NCBI RefSeq assembly: GCF_003255815.1
Contig: NC_037680.1
Span: 20,073,825 to 20,137,824 of the forward strand
DNA from: Theropithecus gelada
Lineage: Eukaryota; Chordata; Mammalia; Primates; Cercopithecidae
Direction: 5' to 3'
DNA: 64,000 bases
The notes under the pieces are model-generated. The model searched no databases. It saw only the letters and a program-made list of their open reading frames with translations, and had not been told where the DNA came from. Shown here piece after piece: positions 12,801 to 23,700 of the stretch. Each line of letters starts with the position of its first letter. The first letter of the stretch is position 1. Both the position numbers and the translations under genes were made by a program.

Positions 12801-14329
12801 GCTTTATATAAATAAACATTATCACATATTTCTATCTTAAATGCTAATTGGCCCATAATAAGAATATATTAAATTTATCAAAACCAGTGTTCTTTTATTT
12901 GACATTCTTATGTCACTGTATTCTCGCCTAATAATTCAGGTTTAATTCTAGCAAAGTTTTATCAGATTGTTTTCTTTCATTAGGAAAGCTATGATGATTA
13001 GAGAGGAAAATGAGAAAGAATTTCTATGAACCTGTCTCATATTGTGTATGACCCATCTCACATTGTGATGGTGTGGGAATTTTTGTTAGCTCATTAACTC
13101 TGAAGCTGGAGGAACTGTTATGACCTATTATTCCAAAGAGTATTCACTGGATTATTATTGAGGGAAAGTATGCCCTGAAGATATATGAATTCACCATCTG
13201 TTCTAATCATGGAGAAAATTATTCACTTAGTCTACTAGGCAATTTTAACTGATTTCAGATGAGAAAGATGCTTCATTCCACAAACCCTCAAGGACTGTTT
13301 ATGTGATATAATCAAGTTGACTAAATTATCACTTTCTAATCAATGAATTTTTCTGAAAACAAACCCCAACATTTACTTTTTCATCTCTTGTCTCCATCAG
13401 ACCTAAGTTAGTTTGGAGGCAAGATTAGCAGAGCAGCCCCATAGGACTCTAATTTTGTAGCACATGCTGCTCTAAGGAGGAAGAAATTTACACCTCCTTC
13501 AAATGAATTGTTTGTCTAGCTGCTGAATCAGAGATTCAGTGTAATCATGCTTCTCCTGTAGCCACGTAACAGTGAGAACTCTCACAAGGCACACAAACTA
13601 TACAGTCAAGAGGAGACTAGAGCATAGCACTATTCTTAAACTTCACTTTTGCTGTATTGTAATCAAAGCATTCTACTTAGCTGTATTTAATGTCATATCA
13701 AAATGCACTCATTCTTTTGTAAAGAGAAGTCTAATTTTTAAATACATTAGGATTTTTTTGCAATCAATTATATTTATCTAGTATGAATTTAGTTATAATT
13801 GGTAGAGGATGTGAGAAGAGCAAATATTATGTAATCTAACCAGAGCACTATGGTGGGGTGAAATGTTGATATGAAATTGTCTAGGCTTGAATATAAGGAA
13901 TGATCACGTTTCCATGAGGAACAACAATTTCAAATCTAACTACTTTTCATCTTCGGTCTCTGGGTCTCCCTCATGAGTAGACAACAATATTCTGGATGTT
14001 GACGGAGAACGGCTCCCAAGACCCTGACTGTGTCCACTTACTCCAGCCCCCTGTGTATGTGCTATTTCCTCTTCTAGGCAAATTCTCCAACCCTTTCTCT
14101 TATTATTCACTTCACCCCACCCTGGATAATCTATTCTGGTCAATTGTTCTTTTTTTTCCTAGAGAAACATTTCTACCATCTAGCAAGGTAAAGGAAAAAA
14201 TATCGTTAGCATCAGTTTACTGTTACATAGCTATATCAAATCTTATTTATTTTTACATTTGTTACAGATTTTTATTTTTGTTTTATCTAAGAAAAAATAT
14301 ATGTACTTATATTTGAAATTTCCTACATA

Positions 14330-14940
14330 ATCTTTCTCAATCACATTTCCCTCCCTCTCTTTCCAGAGGTAACTAATCTTCTTAATTTGTTTTTATTTTT
14401 TTATATCTGGGCATATTATAATACTATTCCTATTTATGAATTCATAAACACTATATAAAATTATTTTATATTTTATACTTCATATAAATGATATTGTTCA
14501 TTTTCTTCAATTTAGTGTTTTTTTTTTTTTCCTTGGATGAGGGTATCTCATCTAATTTAACTTTATTTTTAAATTCATTTTTGTTGATATTTGAGTTCTT
14601 GTTCAGATATTTTAATTATGAACAGCATTCCATGAATAGAACACAATATACCTATCCATTCTTCTGTTAATGGACATTTTAATTGTTTCAGTTTTTCACT
14701 ATTACAGCACAAGACAATGAAAAATTTTATTCATGTCTCTCTCTTCATGCACAGGTATTAGATTATAAACATAGAAATATAATTACAAAATTGAAGGTAT
14801 GCACATCTTCACATTTATTGAATTTGGCCAAATCACTTTCCAAGATAGAAAATCAATTCACACACCCAGCAGGAGTGTATGACAATTTCTTTTTTCCACA
14901 GTATTGCCAATGCCATGTTTTACCAGATTATTTTATTTCT
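14330..14940 (-). mobile_element. Old L1 fragment (L1M type), antisense
   Basis: Diverged matches run in order: 'cctctctttccagaggtaac', 'cctatccattcttctgttaa', 'tggacattttaattgtttca' and 'cccagcaggagtgtatgac'. The same arrangement recurs at 61560-62110. Subfamily not resolved. Confidence 0.6.
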
Positions 14941-15290
14941 TCTAATTGAATGGCTGCAACTGTCACTTAGGAATTTTTCTTAAGCTTTTTGTAAGGTTTA
15001 ACTTAGACAGTGCTTCCTTCAGGAAGTACTCCCAGATAGCTAAAGACTGTATTCCATACCCTTCCTATGTGCTTCCATGTGGATCAATGTAACACTTTGA
15101 ATACTGCATTAGAATGGCCTGTTTACACTTCTTTCTCCTAGTCTTCACTCTTAGTTTCTTGGGGAAAGACATTGTGTATTTTCTTTCATTCTATCACCTG
15201 TGCCTTGGTAGATATTTAATGAAGTAAATAAATTCATGAAGTAGAAATTTAAAGAAATAGGAAATTGGCTTATTGTGGACTCTGTCCAAA

Positions 15291-15400
15291 AGGAGGAGGA
15301 GGAGGAGGAGGTGGCGGCGGCGGCGGCGAAGGAGGAGGCGGAGGCAGAAGAAAAGAAGAAGGAGAAGAAGGAGAAGGAGAAGAAGAAGAAGAAGAAAAGA
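15291..15400. repeat. Triplet-repeat tract (GGA)n, (GGC)n, (GAA)n
   Basis: About 110 bases of almost pure purine on the + strand: GGA triplets, then a GGC block, GGA/GGC mix, and a GAA/GGA block. It is strongly G-rich in an A/T-rich intron. It is open in one frame as a Gly/Glu-rich peptide, but this is a repeat artefact. Confidence 0.9.
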
Positions 15401-15929
15401 GTAGTACTCGTTTAGAAAGATGTCTCATAAATTATACAAGGGTTTTCTTTTAAAGTAATCACAATGCAAATGGCTACAGGATGGTAGCCATTTTCAATAT
15501 TCAATAACAAAGTAATTCCCCACTGGAAAGTCTTTTTATCTAGCATATATGTCCATGCATTCACCTCTATCTAGCAATGGATTGAAATTCAGAAAGAAGT
15601 ACGGTCTATATAAATGTACCCTTTTTTTCCAGTATGGTAAGCTATGTGACCTATTTATATATTTTGATGAAGTGAAATGGAAGTACATTGTAGCATGACT
15701 ATGTACTTCATTGCTTACAAAGCAAAAGACATATTTATTTTTATCTTTGTTCTTTTTATTAAAGTTCTTAAGGTGTCCAGTGACTATAACAGCTGTCATA
15801 AATATACTGACAAAAAGATCTAGTAGTGAGTGGTAGACTTCATCTGGCAGCACTTAAAGTGGCATTTAAGTAAGCTATGTTCTATTTCCTGATAGACCAC
15901 AGGACTTGAGTAATTTAGGTATCTTATTA

Positions 15930-16007
15930 TTAGGTTGGTGCAAAAGTAATTGTGGTTTTGCCACTAAAAATAATGGCAAAAGCAGAAATTATTTTTACAC
16001 CAACTAA
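15930..16007 (+). mobile_element. MADE1 mariner MITE (near-complete palindrome)
   Basis: It runs from 'ttaggttggtgcaaaagtaa' to 'tttttacaccaactaa', about 78 bp, with TA on both sides. The two halves are complementary and would fold into one long hairpin. Confidence 0.92.
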
Positions 16008-16265
16008 TAATTAAAATTGTTTTATTTGCTCTTATACATAAACATTTTTACTTTTACTACTTTAAATAGCTAGCCAATCACAAATGCTTTTTTAAAAACC
16101 ATGTAGAAACAAGCAGATTTAAAAAGTCTAACAGAAATGAAGAAAACATAGTATCATAAATTGAGCCAGCAATGCCTTCAATTTTAAAGTGAAAGCGATA
16201 TTTGTTTAGGATATTATAAAGCATAGCCTCTGAATTGAATCTTAATCTCAAAAGAATAATAATTG

Positions 16266-16563
16266 GGCCAGGCATGGTGGCTCACACCTGTAATCCCAAA
16301 GCTTTGAGAGGCCTCAGTGAGCAGATCACTTGCAGCCAGGAGTTTGAGACCAGCCTGGCCAACATGGTGAAACCCTGTTCTCTTCTAAAAATATGAAAAA
16401 GCCAGGCATAGTGGTATGCACCTCTAGTCCCAGCTACTCTAGTAGCTGAGGCATGAGAATTGCTTGCACCTGGGAGGCAGAAGTTGCAGTGAGCTGAGAT
16501 CATGCCACTGTACTCTAGCTTGGGAGACAGAGCAAGACTATGTCTAAAAAAAAAAAAAAAAAA
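16266..16563 (+). mobile_element. Alu, sense
   Basis: It starts 'ggccaggcatggtggctcac' and ends in a poly(A) run after 'gcaagactatgtct'. Imperfect flanking repeats (aaagaataataattg before, aaagaagaagaattg after) look like target-site duplications. Confidence 0.9.
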
Positions 16564-18117
16564 TAGAAAGAAGAAGAATTGCACTCATTTAGAAAGATGT
16601 CTTATTAAAAATTATAGTCATATGGCAAGAGTAGCTTAAGTTAAACTGGCCATACCTAAAATTCTAGCTAATATGCAGGATAATAATATTTGGGATAAAG
16701 AGAAATGACCTTGGAGACAAAACTCTTGGATTGCGTTTCCCCTGATCTGTTACCAGTGATGTAAGTTTCGGCAAGTTCCCTCTCCCATGCCCATCTATAA
16801 GATGGACAGCCTGGAGGGTAGGGACTTAGGACTTGATGGCCTCTAGAGGTCCTTTTATCTTAGAAAGCCTTTTGTAAAACAAAAGATTTGTTGTGAGACA
16901 AAAAGATCTTGCAAAAAATTCATTTACTCTAAAATGTCAGATGAGGTTTTTAATCAGGGGCCAAGAGAATAACTGGCCCATGGATCCTCAGCAAATTTAT
17001 CACTATGTAAAAAGCTGAATAGAAGACACAGACTAGGATTATGGAACAGTGACTGTTTTGCTCCTGTCAGTGTTGTTTCGTGCATAGGGAAAATCTGGAA
17101 CCAATTTCTAGTTAATTCATACTCTTACCATGCTGGGGGAAAAAAAAAATGCACAAGGAAATCAAAAGTGCAGAGAGGCATGTCTTTCCAAGAAAAAAAC
17201 TGGTAGTGACCAAGAGTGGAAACCAGTCTTCTCAACCCCTGGGTCTTTACTCTAGAGGCTGCCCTGTATTTTTCACTGGTAAATTATAATACTTGTTATT
17301 GAGTAAGGCTTATGTTGGCAAAAACAGAAAGAGTTGATGGGTGGTTGATATGTTATGACGTTGCTATATGTAATGGTTTACAAAATCAATTTTTATGAAT
17401 CATATCAATATGAGCCATCAAATACACTATTTTTTTCTTTATCATTTAAAAAGAAACACTAGGCTGCTGCTAGTCAGTATCATTTTTCAACATTTATCTG
17501 ATTAATAATGACCTTTCTGGTACCCCGTTGTAAACTATACCACAAGCTGTATATTTCCATTCAATGAGAATCTGGCTAGGGATTCAAAGATTTATTACAA
17601 TAGAATAGATTATATGGAAATATAAATAGGCTAATGGTTTTGAGATTTCATGGGGGAAAAAATTTACCTCACATAAATAATATGCATGAATAGAAAACTA
17701 TTCACAGAGTATTCTATAGTAGACTAAATAAAATTTATAAATTATTTTCTCAAGGTAAAAAAAAAAAAAAAAAGTCCTCCTTGTGAGATGGCCTATATCA
17801 CAGCATGCTAGCAAACATCAACCTCCACTGCCAAGTAGGATTTAGTAGGGACAAGTCTTGTACAAGTAGTGTGTCGACAGTCAACCCATATGGATAGATG
17901 AAGTGCCAAATTAGTTTGGAAAGCAGAGTAATGTCCAAAGATTAAGTAAAAGATAATTTGCATTCTAGTCTTTGTGGCATCAAACTCTGAATTCATTTAC
18001 TATTGTAATAATCAGATCATCAGCACTAGGAAAGTTCAGCTCAGTTCAAAGCATTGACTTGCATTTTTATGGAGACTAACTTCGGAGATTTATGTGTATA
18101 TCCAAGCAAAGCTTTAC

Positions 18118-18243
18118 CTGCACAAGTTTGATTGGATTCATCTTCATTGCTCCCACAGTCATTAGCTCCATCACAAAGCCATCTCTTGGGGATGCAGCGA
18201 TTATTCTGGCATTTAAACTGATCATCAGGACAGCTATGATTGA
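18118..18243 (-). CDS. LRP1B: LRP1B internal exon, LDLR class A repeat (cluster II, CR4 equivalent)
   Basis: This 126-nt exon encodes NHSCPDDQFKCQNNRCIPKR then WLCDGANDCGSNEDESNQTC and A, a complete six-cysteine LDLR class A repeat. Calcium-ligand positions (CDG aspartate, NDC aspartate, final DE) are kept. The usual aspartate of the CxDxSDE motif is replaced (CGSNEDE). LRP1 CR4 also departs from consensus there (CGNSEDE), so this looks like an inherited family feature and not damage. NHS and NQT are potential N-glycosylation sites. It is phase 1 at both ends, with acceptor ctcctag and donor GTAAAG. It follows the CR3 exon and precedes the CR5 exon on the minus strand. Confidence 0.95.
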
Positions 18244-18509
18244 CTAGGAGGGAGAGGGAAGCAAGTTTAATTATTTAAAATTGAATAAAGTTGTGAATGT
18301 TTTGAATAAGTTACAGAAAAGTTACAGTAATAATAATATTACAGTACAATAAATGCCATAGATTCTGTCATTCATTGCCTTATATTTAATAGCAAATACT
18401 AATATCCACTTTGTTAAAATGTAATGCTTTTACAGAAAACATCAAGTAATTAAATCATAAATAAAAGGAAATGTATTGTTTTTTATGTCTCCATTAAAAC
18501 CAACTGTAT

Positions 18510-18807
18510 GGCTGGATGTGGTGGCTCATGCCTGTAATCCCAGCATTTTGGGAGGTCAAAGTGGGTGGATCACCTGAGGTCAGGAGTTCAAGACCAGTCT
18601 GGCCAACATGTTGAAACCCTGTCTCTACTAAAAATACAAAAACTTTAGCCAGGCATAGTGGCGCTTGCCTGTAATCCCAACTACTCAGGAGCCTGAGGCA
18701 GGAGAATCACTTGAACCTGGGAGGCGGAGGTTGCAGTGAGCAGAGATTGTGCCATCATACTCCAGTCTGGGCAACAAGAGTGAAACTCTATCTTAAAAAA
18801 ATAAAAA
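18510..18807 (+). mobile_element. Alu (AluS-like), sense, with target-site duplication
   Basis: It starts 'gctggatgtggtggctcatg' and ends in an A-rich tail. A perfect 15-bp direct repeat, taaaaccaactgtat, lies at 18495-18509 and 18808-18822. Confidence 0.93.
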
Positions 18808-20094
18808 TAAAACCAACTGTATCACTAAGTTTGTTTTCTCATTCCTTATACCAACTGGAGACGCCACTTAAAAATTTTTATCAAGAACATTTAAAATTAA
18901 CCTCAAATTTTAATGTTAAACATAACAAGTATGTATTGAAAATAATTTAGTCATATGTATTAAAAATATTTTTTAAACCACATAACCATTCAAATATTTC
19001 TTAACATACTAAATAAGCCTACATTTATTACTCTCTGTCCAGTGTTTCTTGGGAATGGATGGAAAAACACAGAAAAGAAAAATGCATCACTTGTGACCTA
19101 GAGTTGATGTTAACTCTGAGATTCTGTATTATTTTAAAAACAAAACCAAAAAAAATCATCGTGACTTTTCTTCCCTAGTACAAACAAATAAACATGCAAC
19201 CACAGAAAATACGTAGGAGGTGACCAGTCCTCATCTGGGAAGCAGTGCACAGCTAAGGATTACTTGTCCAATATCTAAGCACAACAGGAGGCCCATCTTA
19301 ATGTTAACCTTCCATGATTATTTTTCCTCCATTCCAGAGGCTAACCTCCTAACTGAATTGGCATGCTCTTCAATATGTGTTTCACACTTTCAACACTGTT
19401 TTTAGGGTTATTTTCTTTATGCCCAGTAGTTACACTTCTGTATGATAAAAACAAATGTTTATATTCGTTTTACTGAGAATTTGAAAAAATGTCATTTTAT
19501 CATGGTATCATGTTTGTTGCATAGCGAAAGTGTGCAATTCCAGTTAGTTTCTATAAAACATTTTTTTTAAAGTAGCTTTGTTGATAAGTGGTTTTATCAC
19601 TTTTTAAAAAGTTTTTATTGATGTATAGTAAAACAAAACAAAACAAAAGAAACCGGGATAAAAAGCTTCATATTCTCTGGTATTTGAGCATGATTTACAT
19701 TTTCTACTCACTTCAGGGACTTTAGCAAGAATAACTGCTGAGAAAAATAAAAGTCATCTGATGTAGTAGAGAGCCAACAATTTAAAATACCAAGATTCAT
19801 ATACATTTAGTGAGGCTTAATCAAGGACTTTTGCAATTTTCACCAATAAAGTAATAAACGGGAATTCAAACACCTTTTGGTTTGGAGTTGAAACACTGAA
19901 GGAATAGAAAGAATAACAAAATTCAAGGCTGCAGATTATGGGTGTTTAAGATTTGAAATAATCCTCTGAAATTACCTATGTAGTATTAGAATATTAACCA
20001 TGAGATCTCAGAAATAAAATGTTGCTCAGCATCACCGCAATGCTTAGGGAAAACGACATAGCGCTGGAAGGTGGTCAGAGGTGTGTAACTGCTT

Positions 20095-20240
20095 ATTGCC
20101 TCACTTATCTAATTACCCACTCATCCATGTGCCAGGCCCTGTGCTAGACGCAGAGACTACATAACACTACAACATAAGGTGTCTTCTCAAGAACATATTA
20201 ATCTATGAGATGCCCCGAATAAGTAAGCAAATAATTGCAA
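20095..20240 (+). mobile_element. L2-like old LINE fragment
   Basis: 'atgtgccaggccctgtgcta' followed by 'gcagagactac' is the common L2 3' block, followed by weakly similar sequence. Confidence 0.5.
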
Positions 20241-21151
20241 TTTGGTTTGGCAACTACTATAATAAAGAATTGTACAGGAGATGAATGTTTAACTCCAAAC
20301 GACTGTATTGAGAAGATTTTTTGATAGTCAAAAAAGATTTTCCTAAGAAGGTAATGGTAGGCTATGTTGAATTCCTTAGACAGAAAACAGTCAGTGCAGT
20401 GTTGCAGAGGAGAAAAACAGGACATGTTTTGGAGATTTATAGTTCAAGTTGATAAAAATAAAAAGGCAAGTGGATGCATAATAGACTAAAGACTAAAAAT
20501 GCAAATACAAGACAGAGCGGGAAGTATTGTATATGTGAGTCAATGGATTATAAAATTTGTTTTTTGGTTATGCAGTTATTGAAATCATAAGAATAGATAT
20601 TATTCTATAAATATTGTTCTGAAAATAGTGTGGAAAGTGGGCTAAAGTTAAGGGAGGATTAGTGGCAGGCATAATAGAAAGCCATTTTCTGAGTTAATCT
20701 AAGGTGAAAGCCTATTAGCCAATAGAAATTGAGAGGAGGTAAACATAAAAAAATTAATTATTTAGGAAGTAGAAGAAATAGGATTTATTTATACAATTGA
20801 GTGTGGACTATAGGTAAAAGAGAGTTCTCAAGGAAGAAAAACAACAACAACAACATCAACAACAAAACATGGCTTGGGTGATGGAATGAAGAGTGATGAC
20901 AATAAGATAAAATGACTAACTAGAACTTTTAACACTCTAATTAACAGTACAAATGCAATGCTCCCTCTACCCATAGAAGAGGTCAGTTTTCTTGTTAACT
21001 TACTAGAAAATACAAGTCACACTGATGAAAACGTGGACCGAAGGAACCAATACATGAATATTGTGATGCAGCATTTGCACTCTGCTCAGGCATTTCAAGT
21101 TGACTACAGAGGAAGCTCATATATAGGGCACATTCATCACCGCCACAAATA

Positions 21152-21267
21152 GGCTGGCGCAAAGGTAATGCGTTATCACAAGAGACTCTTCACACTCAGT
21201 TACAAATCAAACTCCTTGTTCTACTTTTTCCTCCCTTTTTACTACTGCACTTGATTGATTAGTCTTA
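21152..21267 (+). pseudogene. RNY1: Y1 RNA (RNY1) retropseudogene
   Basis: The sequence follows Y1 RNA from end to end: 'ggctgg.gcaaaggtaatg' at the 5' stem, 'cactcagttacaaatc', 'aactccttgttctact', a pyrimidine loop, then 'actactgcacttgattgatt' and 'agtctt' at the 3' stem. It carries many substitutions and is followed by an A-rich tail, as expected of L1-mobilised Y RNA copies. Functional Y1 binds Ro60 and acts in DNA replication and RNA quality control. This copy is too diverged in the 5' stem to be called functional. Confidence 0.85.
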
Positions 21268-21696
21268 AAAGTAATAATAAGTAAATAACAGTTCTGATTG
21301 TGAGTCAAGAAATGAGGCAATTAATCACTAAATAATACTCATTTATGTAAATTAGTAGGGCAAAAATACCCTTTACCCTCAGACGAAATGTTCCTCTCAC
21401 TCCAAAACTCTTGACAAATTGTATCAATTTAGTATTTGATTTTTTGGGGGGGATTCAAACTTTGCAAGACAGATATTAATGGGGCTGAATATAAGAAGTA
21501 CATAATGTGGAAGTCAGGGCCTGATTTTAGAAAACACAGTCTTTATGCATTTATTATAATTTATGTATTATGTATTAGTATACAATTTGAAAATATTTTT
21601 TAAAGTTCATATTCTTGAGATTTTTGTCCTAAAGCATCAATGTTTGAATAACACAGATGCCCAGACTAATTTTGCCCATTCTTAAAAAAGATCTTA

Positions 21697-22000
21697 GGCT
21701 GGGCGCGGTGGCTCAAGCCTGTAATCCCAGCACTTTGGGAGGCCGAGACGGGCGGATCACGAGGTCAGGAGATCGAGACCATCCTGGCTAACACGGTGAA
21801 ACCCCGTCTCTACTAAAAATACAAAAAAAACTAGTTGAGCGAGGTGACGGGCGCCTGTAGTCCCAGCTACTCGGGAGGCTGAGGCAGGAGAATGGCGGGA
21901 ACCCGGGAGGCGGAGCTTGCAGTGAACTGAGATCTGGTCACTGCACTCCAGCCTGGGTGACAGAGCCAGACTCCGTCTCAAAAAAAAAAAAAAAAAAAAA
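21697..22000 (+). mobile_element. AluY, cercopithecid type
   Basis: It starts 'ggctgggcgcggtggctcaa' and carries 'gccgagacgggcgg' and 'gatctggtcactgcactcc', monkey-type variants. Target-site duplication aaaaaagatctt lies at 21684-21695 and 21995-22006. Confidence 0.93.
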
Positions 22001-22924
22001 GATCTTTAAAACTTTATTTGTATATTCTTAATTTTTTTTAAAAAAAAAGGAAATGAAGGACTGTCAACTGATCTCATTAGTTCAGACCTAAACCTTTTCT
22101 TTCATTCATTTATTGAAAGGAAAAAAGTTTTAAAAACAATGTACTTAGGTGAAGTAAAAAGATCAAGGATCACTTTGTTCAACACATGCTTTCTTTTCAT
22201 ATAAAATATTTTATATCTCTCAAAATCACTTAGCTAGTGACTCTAATCAAACATATTCTCAAAATATTATTTAATGTATTTCCCCAAATGTTTTCCTAAC
22301 ATGTATGTGAGAAATTTTCCTATGCCTACTAGCAACATGGAACTATTCTTATCCCAGCAGATGATAAATAATTAAACATAAGCCAAAGAGGGGAAAATCA
22401 AACCTTGATTTCTAAGTGCCCATATGTGTTTTCTACCATGTCCTGAGCCAGTGAAACTATATAGTAACACGTTCCAAACCCATGTCTGTTTCCTTGGATC
22501 TTCTTCAAGACTCTGTTGCCAAAGAGCAGTGGAGTGGATCGTGACCTTCTGTACCAGTAATTCTGTCTTGAGGGAGTTTAAATTGATTTTCCACATCTTT
22601 AAATTCCAAAATCCAAAGAATTTCCCTATAGCAACCTCTGTCAGTGGCGTGGTGGTGCTCATATCATGGAATTTAAAAGGAGAAAATTCTTAGAGCAACT
22701 AAAATGATAATATGAAGGATGGAAAAGGATGAGAAAAATTGCTTTGAAACTATGCAAAGAAGGCAATCTATGGTCTACTCTTTATGCAAAAGGATGAATG
22801 AAAAATTAAACTAAGGTCAATTTGCATCTAAGATATTTTCGGATTTTCACAAACTGCCTAGATAATTCACACACTCAAAGACTCGAGAAAGTACAGTTTT
22901 TAGGTGACTTGAAGGAGAACATAC

Positions 22925-23065
22925 AGCAGTTTACTGAGTCCTCATCGCTTCCGTCTAGGCAATCATCGTCGCCATCACATTTCCACCGAGCTTGGATACA
23001 GTGTCTGTTTTTGCAGCGAAATTCTCCAGCTTTACATATGCGAGGTAGTGCTTCTCCAGGGTTAA
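22925..23065 (-). CDS. LRP1B: LRP1B internal exon, LDLR class A repeat (cluster II, CR3 equivalent)
   Basis: This 141-nt exon encodes a short linker (NPGEALPRI) and one complete LDLR class A repeat, CKAGEFRCKNRHC then IQARWKCDGDDDCLDGSDED and SVNC. All six cysteines are present, as are the calcium ligands of the class (the CDG aspartate, the DC aspartate and the final DE of GSDE). The tryptophan and acidic residues around WKCDGD form the pocket that grips lysines of ligands in this family. The position matches LRP1 repeat CR3, the first of ligand-binding cluster II. It is phase 1 at both ends (T|TT joins as phenylalanine upstream), with donor GTATGT. The acceptor pyrimidine tract is a TTTTTG-like simple repeat, listed separately. 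Confidence 0.95.
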
Positions 23066-23067
23066 CT

Positions 23068-23107
23068 AGAGTTAAAAACAAAAAACAAAAACAAAAACAA
23101 AAAAACA
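23068..23107 (-). promoter_or_regulatory. LRP1B: Splice-acceptor pyrimidine tract of the CR3 exon, made of a TTTTTG-like repeat
   Basis: On the minus strand the bases before the acceptor ctctag are successive runs of T separated by single G's (AAAAAC-type repeat on the + strand). This places a simple repeat exactly where the polypyrimidine tract must bind the U2AF factor. Confidence 0.85.
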
Positions 23108-23164
23108 AGATAAATGAACAATGCTAGCTATAGTCAGTCCATGAAAATTTAAATCTTGTCGAGT

Positions 23165-23700
23165 TTGTTTGTTTTAGATTCCACGTATCAGTAGGATGAG
23201 GTATTTGTCCTTCTCTATCTGGCTCATTTTACTGAGTACAATGTCATCCAGGTTCATCCAAGTTGTTGCAATTGACAGAATTTGCTTTTTCTAAAGGCTG
23301 AGTAATATTCCATTATATATATATATATGATGGTAGGTAAGGGTGTGTGTGTGTGTGTGCATTTCACAATTTCTCAGTTGAATACACAGAGAATAAAGTG
23401 GTAGTGAAGAGGAAAAGAGGAGATGTAGGTTAAAAAGTACAAAGTGGCAGATTGGTAGGATGAATAAGTCTACAAAACCAAGGTACAATACAAAGACTAT
23501 AGTTATAATATTGCGTTAAAATATGCACTGGAAATTTGCTGAGAGTAGACTGTAGGTGTTCTTACCACATACACACACTAAAGAGTGACTATGAGAGATG
23601 ACGGGCATATTAATTAAGCTATAGTAAGCATTTCACTATGTATATTAAAACATTATGTTGTACACCTTAAATATATACAATAAAAATAATGTCCTAAAAT
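23165..23700. mobile_element. Old L1 pieces in opposite orientations, with TA/TG repeat between
   Basis: 23165-23320 resembles antisense L1 ('gtcatccaggttcatccaag', 'gctgagtaatattccatt'). 23365-23700 resembles a sense-strand L1 3' UTR ('agtaagcatttcactatgta', 'gttgtacacctt', 'caataaaaataa'). A TA and TG microsatellite (23314-23361) separates them. Diverged; families not resolved. Confidence 0.6.

Larger units (their letters stand above)
10685..18117 (-). other. LRP1B: LRP1B intron between CR4 and CR5 exons
   Basis: This is a 7433-bp phase 1 intron with GTAAAG donor and CAG acceptor. Recognised contents are a polypyrimidine stretch (about 12660-12800), an old antisense L1 (14330-14940), a purine triplet-repeat tract (15291-15400), a MADE1 (15930-16007) and an Alu (16266-16563). 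I recognise nothing in 10685-12650, 12810-14320, 14945-15285, 15405-15925 or 16600-18117, the last of which includes an unexplained poly(A) run near 17757-17773. Confidence 0.85.
18244..22924 (-). other. LRP1B: LRP1B intron between CR3 and CR4 exons
   Basis: This is a 4681-bp phase 1 intron with GTATGT donor and TAG acceptor. It holds an Alu with clear target-site duplications (18510-18807), a probable L2 piece (20095-20240), a Y1 RNA pseudogene (21152-21267) and a monkey AluY (21697-22000). The stretches 18825-20090, 20245-21150, 21270-21680 and 22010-22920 contain nothing I can identify. Confidence 0.85.

Noticed and set aside
15265..15453. Gly/Glu-rich open frame
   Set aside because: A direct product of the GGA/GGC/GAA repeat with no conserved context.
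21152..21178. Apparent half of a MADE1 terminal repeat (aggctggcgcaaaggtaatg)
   Set aside because: The downstream sequence follows Y1 RNA to its 3' end, which explains the block better.
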